A stretch of 64,000 bases of DNA from Streptomyces sp. 2114.4 (GCF_900187385.1 NZ_FYEY01000001.1:7812001-7876000); one strand, 5' to 3'. Shown: positions 15,684-25,226, counted from the stretch's first letter. Notes: generated from the letters alone by a model not told the origin. Made by a program: numbers and translations.

Positions 15684-16933
15684 TCGCCCCTGCGGTCTCC
15701 TCCCGCCCCGCGCTCGACGGCCGCCAGCACCCGGCCGGCGCCGTCCTCCGTACCGAGCAACGCCGCCACCTGGCGGGCGCGATGACGGTATCTGGGGTCG
15801 CGCACCGCCTTCCCCACGGCTGCCGCGAGGTTTTCCGCGGTCAGTCGCTGGAAGGGGATCTTCCCGGGGCTGACGCCGAGTGATGTCAGCCGTGACGCCC
15901 AGAAGGGCTGGTCCAGCATCATCGGAACGGGGACGGCCGGCACGCCCGCGCGCAGGCCGGCCGCCGTGGTCCCGGCACCCGCGTGGTGGACGACGGCTGC
16001 CATCTGCGGAAACAGCTGGGCGTGCGGGACCTCGCCCACCGTCAGGACGTCGTCCCCCTCGACCGACAGGCCCGCCCGGGTCGACTGGACGACACCGCGT
16101 ACCCCGGCGAGCCGCAAGGCACGTGCCAGGAGGCGTCCCAGTCGCTCTGGGTCGCTGGGCGTCATGCTGCCGAAGCCCACGAAGACCGGTGCCGGACCGG
16201 CCTGGAGGAAATCCGCCAGCCTGGATTCCGGTGTCCAGCCGGGGACTTCCGACGGCCACCAGTACCCCGCCACCTCCATTCCCGGACGCCAGTCGGCGGG
16301 CCGCGGAACCACCGCCGGACTGAATCCGTGGTGGACGGGCCAGGTGGCCCGGCGCCGCTCCAGTGCCTCCCGTGTCACGCCCAGCCGGCGCTGCAGATGG
16401 CGCACCCCGGGAGCAAAGGCCCGGGCCAGCAATGACTGTGCGCACTGTCCCAGTGCCCGGTTGGCGAGTGGTCCCCACGACGGCACGTCGAAGATGACCG
16501 GCGGGAACTCCCGGGTGGGCTCCAGGGGCTGCAAGAACACCCCGGCGCAGGGCAGTTGCAGACCCTCCGCCGCCACGATCCCCAGCGGGGCCAGGCTGCT
16601 GGAGAACAACAGGACCTCGGCACCCGAGGCACAGGCCTCGGTCACCGCGTCGGCCATCTCCGGCGCCAATTCCCGTGCCAGTCGCAGCTGTTCGGCCTTG
16701 GTGAGGCCGGCGCCCTTCCTCGGCCCGTGCCCCCGCGTGTCCTCCGTGCCGGACGTGGCGTACCGGTCGAGCGGAAGGGGGTGGAAGCCCAGGCCGCTGC
16801 GGCGTACGAGCTCGGCCGAGCGCGCATGGGTGGCCATCACCACCCGGTGTCCGGCGCGATGCAGCCGGGCACCCAGGCCGGTGTAAGGAGCGACGTCCCC
16901 GTGCGAACCCGCGGTAGCGATCAGGATGTGCAT
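15665..16933 (-). CDS. GT1-like glycosyltransferase (UDP-glucuronosyl/sterol glucosyltransferase type)
   Basis: 422-aa glycosyltransferase of the GT-B fold. The start MHILIATAGSHGDVAPYTGLGARLHRAGHRV (16933) is the classic N-terminus of this family; the preceding open frame is non-conserved. The C-terminal half holds the donor-site signatures FVGFGSMTPSD and VHHAGAGTTAAGLRAGVPAVPVPMMLDQPFWASRL. Such enzymes glycosylate lipids, sterols or natural products using a nucleotide sugar. It is the last of three minus-strand genes (acyltransferase, methyltransferase, this gene; gaps 123 and 180 bases). That suggests joint modification of an envelope or natural-product scaffold. The acceptor is unknown. 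Confidence 0.87.
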   Translation of the reverse strand: MHILIATAGSHGDVAPYTGLGARLHRAGHRVVMATHARSAELVRRSGLGFHPLPLDRYATSGTEDTRGHGPRKGAGLTKAEQLRLARELAPEMADAVTEACASGAEVLLFSSSLAPLGIVAAEGLQLPCAGVFLQPLEPTREFPPVIFDVPSWGPLANRALGQCAQSLLARAFAPGVRHLQRRLGVTREALERRRATWPVHHGFSPAVVPRPADWRPGMEVAGYWWPSEVPGWTPESRLADFLQAGPAPVFVGFGSMTPSDPERLGRLLARALRLAGVRGVVQSTRAGLSVEGDDVLTVGEVPHAQLFPQMAAVVHHAGAGTTAAGLRAGVPAVPVPMMLDQPFWASRLTSLGVSPGKIPFQRLTAENLAAAVGKAVRDPRYRHRARQVAALLGTEDGAGRVLAAVERGAGGDRRGDQDPGR

Positions 16934-17113
16934 GGTCGGCAGTGTCCCGTTCCGTCGGCTGCGATGATTCCGACTGCGACCGGCTTCACTCCGGCGGTGT
17001 AACCGCCGCATTTCCGTGTGGAGCCGAGCGCGTGGGAACCCCGCGCAGTGGTGTGGTGGACGAGAGCCGGGTGGCCTCCCCGCGGGCGTTTTCGCGGCAC
17101 CCCGGCGCGGTGG

Positions 17114-18172
17114 TCAGTCGCGGCGTGCGATCACCCGGTAGGCGTTGGACAGCCGGGTGCGCCGGGCGAAGGGCGCCAGCAGGAGATCGAGCCCGATGAG
17201 GACGAGCAGCACGGGTGCGACGGCCAGCAGGGAAAGCCCGCGGATCCAGCGGCTGGCCCGCTCCGGCCGGCGGGGCAGCCAGGGCAGATCCTCGCTCGGC
17301 AGGACGGATTTGAGCAGGTTCACCGCCGCGGACGTCAGATCGGTGGGGACATGGGGCTCGTGCCGGTCGGTGGCCACGACGGTGAATCCCTGCTCGGCCA
17401 GTGCATTGCACAGGTTGTCCAGAGGGACGAAGTGCAGATGCTGCGGCTGGAGCCACGGTCCCCACCACTGGCCGAGCAACCGGGCGGAGGCGGATTCCGG
17501 GTCGGGCACTTCCACCAGCAGGTGGCCGCCGGGCCGGAGCGCGGTGTGGGCGGCGGCCAGTTCCTGCCGTGGTGCCAGGGTGTGTTCCAGATAGTGATGC
17601 ATGCTCACCACGTCGTACTGGCAGGCAAGTTGACCGGCCAGCCCGACGAAGGAACCCCGGTAGGCCCGGGAGATACGGCCCTTGCGTGCGGCGATCTCGA
17701 CGCCCTCGCCCCAGTCGAGCCCGTGGAACCGGGTGCCCGGATGGATCTTCCGGGCCTCGGCGCAGAAGTGGCCGTGACCGGTTCCCACGTCCAGCCACCG
17801 TGACGGGCGGCCGAACGGGAGCAGCGCCCGGGCGCGGGCCCGGTAGAGCCGCACCGCGAGGGGCGAGCGGGCCAGCCGCGCCATCGTCGCCTCGCCCAGG
17901 CCGTCGTAACAGTCCCGGTAGTAGAAATCCAGGCCGTCCGCGCTCAGCCGGGGATTCTGGAACACGTGACCGCAACTGCGGCACTGGTCGAGTACGAACG
18001 TACCGGGCTTGTGCTGGGGATGGTCGGTGGTGCGCAGGCGCCCGCGCAGCCGGGAGGAGGTGCACCAGGGACACGTGGTGCGCCGTGGCTCGAAGAACCG
18101 CTCCAGCCCGTGTGCCAGCTCGTCCTGGTAACGGGGCCGGTGGGCGGCGATCTGCTCGCTTCGCATACTCAT
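17114..18172 (-). CDS. Class I SAM methyltransferase with Cys-rich N-terminus and C-terminal membrane helix
   Basis: 352-aa methyltransferase. It starts MSMRSEQIAAHRP at 18172, with GGAAAG upstream and a second ATG two codons on. N-terminal CPWC and CRSCG pairs suggest a zinc ribbon. The SAM-binding motif WLDVGTGHGHF and acidic loop FHGLDW follow. YDVVSMHHYLEHTLAPRQEL and LRPGGHLLVEVPDPES match the 'methyltransferase type 11/12' group seen with sugar and polysaccharide modification. A C-terminal hydrophobic helix (LSLLAVAPVLLVLIGLDLLLAPF) could anchor it to the membrane. It lies between the acyltransferase and glycosyltransferase on the same strand. Confidence 0.85.
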   Translation of the reverse strand: MSMRSEQIAAHRPRYQDELAHGLERFFEPRRTTCPWCTSSRLRGRLRTTDHPQHKPGTFVLDQCRSCGHVFQNPRLSADGLDFYYRDCYDGLGEATMARLARSPLAVRLYRARARALLPFGRPSRWLDVGTGHGHFCAEARKIHPGTRFHGLDWGEGVEIAARKGRISRAYRGSFVGLAGQLACQYDVVSMHHYLEHTLAPRQELAAAHTALRPGGHLLVEVPDPESASARLLGQWWGPWLQPQHLHFVPLDNLCNALAEQGFTVVATDRHEPHVPTDLTSAAVNLLKSVLPSEDLPWLPRRPERASRWIRGLSLLAVAPVLLVLIGLDLLLAPFARRTRLSNAYRVIARRD

Positions 18173-18295
18173 GGGGGGCTTCTTTCCGAGGTGGTCCTGA
18201 GGGGGAGCGCTGCCACCGGTACGGAGGGCGGGCGGGGCACGCCGGGCCGCTCCGGGACCGGGCGCGCACCGCACCGAGCGGAACGCCCGGGTGCA

Positions 18296-19486
18296 CTACG
18301 CGGTGGCGGCACGGAGGCGGGCACGGCGGGACACGGAGAAGCGGCGCACACACGGCCGCTCCACCCCCGCATACAGCAGCCACGAGGTCAGCAGCACGAC
18401 GGGCAGGCCGGCCAGGACCACGGCGAGGCTGCTCCATCCATGACCCGTCAACGACAGATACAGCAACCCCAGCACCATGAAGTGGACGAGATACATGGCG
18501 TAGGAGATCTCACCGAGGAACACCAGGACAGGCGTGCGCAGCAGCGACTTTCTGCCGCGCAGGTCCAGCTCGGCGGTCGCGAGAACGAGGGTGGCGAGCG
18601 GGATCACCGTCGAGGCCGCGTACAGGAAGCTGTGCGGGAGATACGCGGCGTTCACCACGATCGTGCTGATGACGCCCAGGGCGGCCGGGAGAACACCGAT
18701 GCGCGGAATCCGCATTCCCGTCATGGAAATACGGGCCAGCATCATGCCGAGGACGAATTCGGGCAGCCGGGTGATCGGCAGCATGTACAAGGACCAGTAT
18801 CCGGGAAATGACGGGCTGCCCGGGTTGAGGACGAACTCGTAGAGCACCGGGCAGATCCAGACGACCGCGACGGCCCCTCCCGCACCGATCAGCAGTCCAC
18901 GACGTGACAGGCGTTCGACATACGGCAACAGCATAGGGAAGAGAAGGTAGAAGAACCCTTCGGCGGCCAGTGACCAGGAAACCGGGTTACCCGCGGAGAC
19001 AAAGCGCTGGCTGGGAACCCAGGTGTTCACCAGGAAGAGGCTGGAAAGGTTCGCCGGCCAACCGGAACCGTGCGTTGCCGTGCCTCCGGCGCAGACGAGC
19101 GCGGCCATGACCAGACACCAGGTCAGTACGTGATTGGGCAGGATTTTGGCGGCCCGGCGCCGCCAGAAGGCGCGTGCGGTGTCGGTCGGGCGGGCGGAAT
19201 ACGTCAGCACATAGCCGCTCAGAATGAAGAAGAGCGAAACCGAACTCGCCCCGACCCATACCTCGGGCCCCAGGGTCCGGGCGAGGTGAGGGTTGAACAT
19301 CAGCGAACCGTGCGTGAAGACGACTCCGCCCGCAGCGGCGAACCGCAAACCGGTCAGAGACGGCAACTGCCGGGGCCGGCCCGCTCGTGTACCGCCCTGC
19401 GCCGACGGCTCCGGTGTGCCGATGCGGCCGACGACGCGGCCGGCCGTCGCGGTGGAGGGGGACGACGGTCCGGGAAGATCGTGCAC
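18296..19486 (-). CDS. Acyltransferase 3 family membrane O-acyltransferase
   Basis: 396-aa integral membrane protein of the OafA/acyltransferase-3 type, which O-acylates sugars or natural products. The GTG at 19486 has GCAGGAGG 8 bases upstream, so the longer open frame (to 19648) is not used. The family signature begins LPSLTGLRFAAAGGVVFTHG with the conserved His, then FFILSGYVLTYS, GNPVSWSLAAEGFFYLLFP and about ten hydrophobic helices. It ends with a basic tail. It is first in a possible three-gene unit with a methyltransferase and a glycosyltransferase. Confidence 0.88.
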   Translation of the reverse strand: MHDLPGPSSPSTATAGRVVGRIGTPEPSAQGGTRAGRPRQLPSLTGLRFAAAGGVVFTHGSLMFNPHLARTLGPEVWVGASSVSLFFILSGYVLTYSARPTDTARAFWRRRAAKILPNHVLTWCLVMAALVCAGGTATHGSGWPANLSSLFLVNTWVPSQRFVSAGNPVSWSLAAEGFFYLLFPMLLPYVERLSRRGLLIGAGGAVAVVWICPVLYEFVLNPGSPSFPGYWSLYMLPITRLPEFVLGMMLARISMTGMRIPRIGVLPAALGVISTIVVNAAYLPHSFLYAASTVIPLATLVLATAELDLRGRKSLLRTPVLVFLGEISYAMYLVHFMVLGLLYLSLTGHGWSSLAVVLAGLPVVLLTSWLLYAGVERPCVRRFSVSRRARLRAATA

Positions 19487-20128
19487 GAGTGGCCTCCTGC
19501 GGGAACGACCGGGCCCATGACCACCACGCGGACGCACAGGGGTGCGCGGAGGGGGTCGCCGGGGGATCGATGGAAAGGACTGATCCGGCCCGTGCGGAGG
19601 AATGGGCGGCCCGTCGCGCGGATACCTCGATTGACCCATCCGCTCCACGCCCGTGCCTAGGGAGGTGACCCGATTTCACTCATACGGCCCAGGGGGAAGA
19701 CCCCTGATACGCCGTAAGTCCCGCTCGCGGCCATGCCCGTATCCGGCGGTGGCCCACGTGCCACCCCTTGGCTGCGCCCCGGCCGTACAGGTGATTCCTG
19801 CGGACCCGTGGCCGGGCGGGTGGAGCACGAAGCAGCCGCGGGAAAGAATGACGGCATTCCGCCGTGCCATGCACACCGGCTGCCTGGGCGCCGGTCATCC
19901 TCAAGGCAGGGCATATGACGAGGCAACGCATTCCGGTGCACAGGGTGCTCGGTCACAGCGGCACCGCGACAGAGGAGCGAACTGATGCGTCGCCGCCCGT
20001 GTGCGGGAAAGGTCTGCGCGAAGGGCCGGGCGGCGCGGACACGGCTGGGTCAAGGGGGAGGGAAACGCCTGCCTCCGGCGGGCCCGGATATCCACCGCAG
20101 TCCCCACTCCCACACCAGAGGTCTTGAG
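19487..20128. other. Gene-free divergent intergenic region
   Basis: 642 bases between the minus-strand acyltransferase and the plus-strand protease. Only low-scoring open frames with Arg/Pro-rich translations are present. It should hold promoters for both units, but I could not single out a hexamer pair. Confidence 0.5.
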
Positions 20129-21205
20129 TTGAAGCACACCAGCGCATCTGAGTCCCGTACCGTCCTCGGCAGTGCGGGGGCCGTGGTCCTGATCGCCGCC
20201 GCACTCACCCTGCAATGTGCCCAGGCCGCCCCTGCCACGGCCCCTGAGCCCCCGTCAGCCACCGCTGCCGCTCAGCGTGCCAGGACCATCAGCTCCGCCC
20301 TCGGAACCAGCGCGGCGGGCTTCTACTACGACGCGCCGCGCAACAAGCTCATCGTCAATGTGACCACCACGGCCGCCGTGGCCAAGGTCCGTGGAGCCGG
20401 CGCCGAAGCCAAGATCGTCAAGCACTCCCTGACCTCGCTGAATGCGGCTCGTGCGACCCTCAAGCAGAAGGCCACCATCCCCGGGACGTCCTGGGCGATG
20501 GACCCCAGGACCAACCAGGTGGTCGTCGTCGCCGACCGTACGGTCAAGGGCGACCGCCTGGTGCAGCTCAAAAAGGTCACCGCTTCGCTCGGCGACCGGG
20601 TCGTCCTCAGACAGTCGGCGGGCACGCTCCGGCCGCTGATCGCCGGCGGCAACGCCGTCTGGGGCAACGGCGCGCGCTGCTCGCTCGGCTTCAACGTCAT
20701 CCGGGACGGCCGGCCGTACTTCCTGACCGCCGGCCACTGCGCCAACGCCGTGCGCAACTGGTCCGCCACCCAAGGAGGTCCACAGACCGCGGTGACGGAG
20801 ACCGGCTCCTTCCCCGGTGACGACTTCGGGATCGCGAAGTACACCGACGCCGGTATCGCCCACCCCAGCCGGGTGGACCTCTACAACGGCAGCCTGCAGC
20901 CGATCGGCAAGGTGGGCGACGCCATTGTGGGCGAGCGGGTGCGGCGCAGCGGCAGCAGCACGCACGTCCGGACCGGGGACGTCACCGCCGTCGAGGTGAC
21001 GGCCAACTACCAGGAAGGGCCGGTCGACGATCTGGTCCAGGCCGGCATCTGCGCGGAATCCGGCGACAGCGGCGGCGCGCTCTTCGACGGGGACACCGCG
21101 CTGGGCCTGACCTCGGGCGGCAGGGGCAACTGCCTGCTGGGCGGCGAGTCCTTCTACCAGCCCGTACGCGAGGCCCTGGAGAAGACGGGATCTCACCTCG
21201 GCTGA
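20129..21205 (+). CDS. Streptogrisin-like S1 family secreted serine protease
   Basis: 358-aa chymotrypsin-fold preproprotease. I chose the TTG at 20129 because AGAGG lies 8 bases upstream and the next residues (MKHTSASESRTVLGSAGAVVLIAAALTL) form a signal peptide; the open frame reaches back to 19985. Residues about 35-170 are the pro-region that acts as a folding chaperone. The mature enzyme begins near IAGGNAVW. The catalytic triad is H203 (TAGHC), D232 (PGDDFGIAKY) and S314 (ESGDSGGAL). Cysteine pairs C184/C204 and C308/C335 match streptogrisin disulfides. It should be secreted and self-processing. Confidence 0.93.
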   Translation: MKHTSASESRTVLGSAGAVVLIAAALTLQCAQAAPATAPEPPSATAAAQRARTISSALGTSAAGFYYDAPRNKLIVNVTTTAAVAKVRGAGAEAKIVKHSLTSLNAARATLKQKATIPGTSWAMDPRTNQVVVVADRTVKGDRLVQLKKVTASLGDRVVLRQSAGTLRPLIAGGNAVWGNGARCSLGFNVIRDGRPYFLTAGHCANAVRNWSATQGGPQTAVTETGSFPGDDFGIAKYTDAGIAHPSRVDLYNGSLQPIGKVGDAIVGERVRRSGSSTHVRTGDVTAVEVTANYQEGPVDDLVQAGICAESGDSGGALFDGDTALGLTSGGRGNCLLGGESFYQPVREALEKTGSHLG

Positions 21206-21219
21206 TCTGCCGGGCCGGT

Positions 21220-21261
21220 CCTGAGCGGACGGGCCTGAGCGGACGGGCCTGAGTGGACGGG
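21220..21261. repeat. Three tandem 14-bp repeats downstream of the protease
   Basis: CCTGAGCGGACGGG occurs at 21220-21233 and 21234-21247, and with one change at 21248-21261. It lies between the convergent protease and APH-fold genes. Confidence 0.8.
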
Positions 21262-21294
21262 CCGGTCCGGGTGGGCCGGTCCGGGGCGGCCGCT

Positions 21295-22332
21295 CTACGG
21301 GCGCAGCGCGGGCAGTGGCTTGAGCGTCGGCCACCGCTCCAGCATGCGCCGGCGCAGGTCCGAGCAGAGCCGGTGCAGACCGCGCAGGTCGGCCCGCTCG
21401 GCCGTCATCCGTGCGACGACGCCGAACCGGTGGGCCAGCCGCTGCCGGGCTGTGGCGGTGCCCCATTTCCAGTCGCGGTCCGGGATGCGGGCCAGGTGGT
21501 CGACGGTGCCGCGGTGGGCCCGCTGCACCAGGGCGTCGCCGCGCAGCAGCCAGCCGGCACAGGCGTCGGTCAGATCTCCGTGGGGCGTGGTGCCGGTCGC
21601 GGTGGTCCATGCGGTGCGGTAGGCACTCTCGGCGCGGTCCAGGAGCGGTGCGGCTGCCGCGGTGGAGCACCAGCAGGTGGGAAAGCCGATGCGCAGGTAG
21701 GCGAGTTCCACGATCCCGTTGCCGAGGGTGGCCTGTTCGAAGTCGATGAACCGGACGCCCTGTGCGGTGTGCAGGTCATTTCCGGGGCACGGGTCGCCGT
21801 GGAGCAGGGCGTGCCCCGGTGCCCGGCCGAGCCGGTCCACGAGTGCGTCGAGTTCGGCGGGCGCGCCGGACGGCACGGACACGTGAAGTGCCTCGGCGAG
21901 GTGGAGGAAGGCGCTGATGTCGTCCTGCGCCGGGCCGGACCAGGCCGGCAGGAGTCCGGCGTCCTCGGGGGTGCCGGTGGCGTGCAGCCGGGCGAGTGCG
22001 GTGGCGTAGTCGACGATCCATGCACGGGACGGCCGGCGGGGCTCGAGGTGTTCCAGAACCAGCACGCGTGCCTCGTCGTCGGTGCCCAGCAGGCCCGGTA
22101 CGAGGGCCGGTTCGGCCCGGGAGGCGAGCCGCAGGGCCGTCACCTCGCGTGCATACCGCTGAGCGGCGTCGGGGGCGCCGACGATCTGTTTGACGACTGC
22201 CGGTATCCCGTTCAGCTCGACCCGCCAGACGCGCGAGCGCGGGCTGCTGTCCAGCCTGCGGTGCCGTACGGGTGTCCCCAGCTCTGCCCGTAATCCGTCT
22301 CCGAACGGCAGTTGCGATGTCATGGCCCGCAT
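21295..22332 (-). CDS. APH-fold phosphotransferase
   Basis: 345-aa protein of the aminoglycoside/choline-kinase-like superfamily. It has the Brenner motif ALLHGDPCPGND (catalytic Asp and metal-binding Asn) and the second Asp motif VRFIDFEQATLGNGIVELAYL. An N-lobe with a probable ATP-binding Lys (AVVKQIVGA) and Glu precedes these. Start: MRAMTSQ at 22332, or the second Met at 22323, which has AGG 9 bases upstream; neither site is strong. Members phosphorylate small hydroxylated molecules, including antibiotics, sugars and choline. Nothing here identifies the substrate, and I would not call it a resistance gene on this evidence. Confidence 0.83.
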   Translation of the reverse strand: MRAMTSQLPFGDGLRAELGTPVRHRRLDSSPRSRVWRVELNGIPAVVKQIVGAPDAAQRYAREVTALRLASRAEPALVPGLLGTDDEARVLVLEHLEPRRPSRAWIVDYATALARLHATGTPEDAGLLPAWSGPAQDDISAFLHLAEALHVSVPSGAPAELDALVDRLGRAPGHALLHGDPCPGNDLHTAQGVRFIDFEQATLGNGIVELAYLRIGFPTCWCSTAAAAPLLDRAESAYRTAWTTATGTTPHGDLTDACAGWLLRGDALVQRAHRGTVDHLARIPDRDWKWGTATARQRLAHRFGVVARMTAERADLRGLHRLCSDLRRRMLERWPTLKPLPALRP

Positions 22333-22767
22333 CCTGTCATCCGCGCGAACGAGCGGGACGCCAGAGTGAATTCGTGGTGGTGGGGGGATGCGGTCCGCGG
22401 TTGCTTTCGGTTGCTTCGGAGGCGTCCGGTTCCCACGGTTCCCCCGGTGCGGGCGGACCCGTTCGCCGGGGGAGCCGGAGACAAGGGGGGATCGCCTCGC
22501 CGCCCCCAGACGCAGCGAGGCGGGATGAGCTCGTGCCCGGGTGCACGGTAAAGCAGCGGGCCGGACCGCGCCCCCGTCGGTACCACCGTCCCGACGGGGG
22601 ACTCGGACGGTCTGGGGAGGAATGGCTACCCACCCGCCTCGCCGGCGGAGGAGACCGTCGCCCGCGCCCCCTCTGGAGGGGCCCTGAGCGGGACCTCGTC
22701 CGAGGTGCCCGCTGCGGGCATCAGGTCGTCCCCGCCGCCGAGAGCTCCGCGCAGCGCGTGGCTCGTC
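22333..22767. other. Intergenic region between two minus-strand genes
   Basis: 435 bases without a convincing gene. A short inverted repeat around 22667-22684 (CCCCTC/GAGGGG) may terminate the repeat-protein gene. Open frames here are GC-bias shadows. Confidence 0.45.
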
Positions 22768-23685
22768 TCAGCCGATGGTGGCGCCGGTGCTGGTGGCGCC
22801 GGTGGTGCCGCCCACGCCGCCGCCGATGGTGGCGCCGGTCGTCGTGGCGCCGGTCGTGCCGCCCACGCCGCCGCCGATGGTGGCGCCGGTGCTGGTGGCG
22901 CCGGTGGTGCCGCCCACGCCGCCGCCGATGGTGGCGCCGGTCGTCGTGGCGCCGGTCGTGCCGCCCACGCCGCCGCCGATGGTCGCACCGGTGGTGGTGG
23001 CGCCGGTGGTACCGCCCAGGCCGCCGCCGATGGTGGCGCCGGTCGTCGTGGCGCCGGTCGTGCCGCCCACGCCGCCGATGGTGGCGCCGGTCGAGGTGGC
23101 ACCGGTCGTGCCGCCGCCGAGCCTGCACCCCACCGGAGTCAGGACGAGCTTGCCCTGGACGATAGTGACCTTGCAGAGCACGCCTCCGCCGCCGCCGATG
23201 GTGGCGCCGGTGGTGGTGGCGCCGGTGGTGCCGCCCACAAGGCCGCCGATGGTGGCGCCGGTGGTGGTGGCGCCGGTGGTGCCGCCCACAAGGCCGCCGA
23301 TGGTGGCGCCCGTCGTCGTGGCGCCGGTCGTGCCGCCCACAACGCCGCCGATGGTGGCGCCGGTCGTCGTGGCGCCGGTCGTGCCACCCACGCCGCCGCC
23401 GATGGTGGCGCCCGTGGTGGTGGCTCCTGTGGTGCCGCCCACGCCGCCGCCGATGGTGGCGCCGGTGCTGGTGGCTCCTGTGGTGCCGCCCACGCCGCCG
23501 CCGATGGTGGCGCCGGTGGTGGTGGCTCCTGTGGTTTGTTCGGTGCTGGTCGGGGCCCAGGCCTTCGCTGTCTGCGGCGCTTCACTGCTCATCGCGGTGA
23601 TCGCACCCACCGTTCCGGTGAGTGTCAGGGCCAGGAAAGACGCACCGATCACGTGGGGAATGCGCTTCCGGATGTTCGTCGCCAT
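22768..23685 (-). CDS. Secreted protein of fourteen 17-residue TTGAT-repeats flanking a two-cysteine segment
   Basis: 305 aa. The start MATNIRKRIPHVIG at 23685 follows GAGGAGG by about 5 bases. A signal peptide (GASFLALTLTGTVGAITAMS) precedes about 20 linker residues. The rest is a near-perfect tandem array of the unit TTGATTTGATIGGGVGG, 51 bp each. There are seven copies, then a central unique segment with two cysteines (VLCKVTIVQG...LTPVGCRLGG), then seven more copies, the last one cut short at the stop codon. Copies vary mainly T/S at one position and G/V/L at two. The periodic Gly-Thr pattern suggests a fibrous or beta-solenoid extracellular or wall-associated protein. There is no sortase signal. 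I recognise no named family. Repeat number is likely unstable. Confidence 0.8.
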   Translation of the reverse strand: MATNIRKRIPHVIGASFLALTLTGTVGAITAMSSEAPQTAKAWAPTSTEQTTGATTTGATIGGGVGGTTGATSTGATIGGGVGGTTGATTTGATIGGGVGGTTGATTTGATIGGVVGGTTGATTTGATIGGLVGGTTGATTTGATIGGLVGGTTGATTTGATIGGGGGVLCKVTIVQGKLVLTPVGCRLGGGTTGATSTGATIGGVGGTTGATTTGATIGGGLGGTTGATTTGATIGGGVGGTTGATTTGATIGGGVGGTTGATSTGATIGGGVGGTTGATTTGATIGGGVGGTTGATSTGATIG

Positions 23686-24414
23686 GATGCCTCCTCTTGA
23701 GTGGACAGGCCGTCGATAGCCAGCCTGGGAGGTCGGCCATGACCGTGGTGTTGAACCGGCGTGGCCCTCGCGTGACGCGCTCGGTACCGGGCGGGACTCC
23801 GCCGCTTCGTACCGGCCGGCGACCCGTCCCTGGTGGGCCGGCAGGCCAAGCGATCCGGTACGCGCCGGGCCAGGCCGGCGCAGCGCTGGTCGCAGAAGGT
23901 GCAGAGGTGATCGCCTTCCGTGACATGGGGCCGCCGGGGGAGAAGAGGCCGAGCCGGACCCGGGTGAACCGGGCCCGAGTCGGCCGGACCGGACCGGGCC
24001 GAACCCGAACCGGACCCGGATGAGCGACTGCCCCCGGCCGTGCCGTCGCGCCGCCGTTCCGGTGTCCAAAGCCCCGCTGAGGGGCCGCGGGGTCACACGT
24101 GAGGTGCCGCCTCCGGCGTTGTGCGGCACAGCCGATACGCGCTCTGCCGTCCGGGTGACGGGACGTCAAGAGCGTTGCAGGCGTGCTCACTCGGGTGGAT
24201 TACTGGGAGCCATTCAATCCGGTGGGCCGCCTACCCTCTCGGGCGAGTGGCAGCCGGCCTACCTCGACTACGCACCCACGTGAGGGCAGGCGGCGGTGCA
24301 GCACCGGCACCGTGACGGATGCCCTCCCGCGCAGAGGCGTGAAGACACCAGGTGGGTGCCGTTCGTCGGCACCGGCTGGTGCGGCGGCTCACATCACCTC
24401 TTCCTGGGGATGTC
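23686..24414. other. 729-bp divergent intergenic region with low-complexity stretch
   Basis: It lies between the minus-strand repeat protein and the plus-strand beta-helix-like gene. Bases about 23945-24020 are a run of CCGGACC/GAACCGG-like words. The long frame seen here on the minus strand is the artefactual upstream extension of the repeat protein. No gene is supported. Confidence 0.5.
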
Positions 24415-25107
24415 ATGCGAACTGTCCGTACATTGCGCTCCATCCTCGGTGTCTGCGCCCTGACCGTGGCGCTGACCGCGGGTCTCGTCGCGGTCCCGAA
24501 CGAGGCACACGCCCAGACGCCGGTGCTGTGCAGTGAAACCTCGCTGGTCAACGCGATCACGGCGGCCAACGCGGCCGACGGGGGCACCCTGGCGCTGGTC
24601 CCGTTCTGCACCTACCAGCTCACCAGCGCGCACGGCACCGGACCCGCCGGCCCGGTGGGGCTGCCGCCCATCACCACGTCGATCACCCTGCTGGGAGTGG
24701 GCGTCACCATCGTCCGTGACCCGAGCGCACCGGCCTTCCGGGTCCTCCAGGTCCAGGGAGCCGCCAACGTGCCCGGCACCAAAGGCCAGTTGAGCCTCGT
24801 GGGTGTCACCGTGCGCGGAGGCAGTGCCATGTCCCCTTGGCCGGGGGGCGGTATCTCGAACCTGGGGGGCACGGTCTCCCTGCTCACCAGTGCCGTCACC
24901 GGCAACACCGCCGTCGCCGGGGGCGGAATCTACAACGACAACGGTGCCGTGTCGCTGACCGCCAGCTCCGTCACCGGAAACACCGCCACCTCCACCGGCG
25001 GCGGCATCTATGTCAACTCCGGGGGCGTGACCCTGCTGGGCACCGGCGTCAGCGGCAACACCCCGGACAACTGTGCTCCGTCAGGCAGCGTCATCGGCTG
25101 CACCTGA
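24415..25107 (+). CDS. Secreted beta-helix-like repeat protein
   Basis: 230-aa exported protein. The ATG at 24415 follows GGGGA by 4-5 bases. The signal peptide MRTVRTLRSILGVCALTVALTAGLVAVPNEAHA ends at AHA-Q. The mature part shows strand-turn periodicity with GGGISNLGG, NTAVAGGGIYNDNGAVSLTASSVTGNTA and GGGIYVNSGGVTLLGTGVSGN. These are the hallmarks of right-handed parallel beta-helix proteins related to polymorphic-membrane-protein repeats. Two cysteines near the N-terminus and two at the C-terminus could cap the solenoid. It heads a plus-strand run with two IPT/TIG proteins (gap 119 bases), which suggests a shared extracellular or adhesive role. Confidence 0.75.
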   Translation: MRTVRTLRSILGVCALTVALTAGLVAVPNEAHAQTPVLCSETSLVNAITAANAADGGTLALVPFCTYQLTSAHGTGPAGPVGLPPITTSITLLGVGVTIVRDPSAPAFRVLQVQGAANVPGTKGQLSLVGVTVRGGSAMSPWPGGGISNLGGTVSLLTSAVTGNTAVAGGGIYNDNGAVSLTASSVTGNTATSTGGGIYVNSGGVTLLGTGVSGNTPDNCAPSGSVIGCT

Positions 25108-25226
25108 CGGCCGGCCGGCATACCGGCCACCCCACCAAGCGGCCCACCCCGACACCGGCGGCACAGGCAGCCGCCCGGTTTCGGCTGCTCACCCCCACTC
25201 ACACACTCCACCGAAGGAGCATCGCC

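Noticed and set aside
22775..23700. CRISPR array or coding repeats on the plus strand
   Set aside because: The 51-bp periodicity is the codon repeat of the minus-strand secreted protein. Repeats are contiguous without spacers. Plus-strand frames are mirror shadows.
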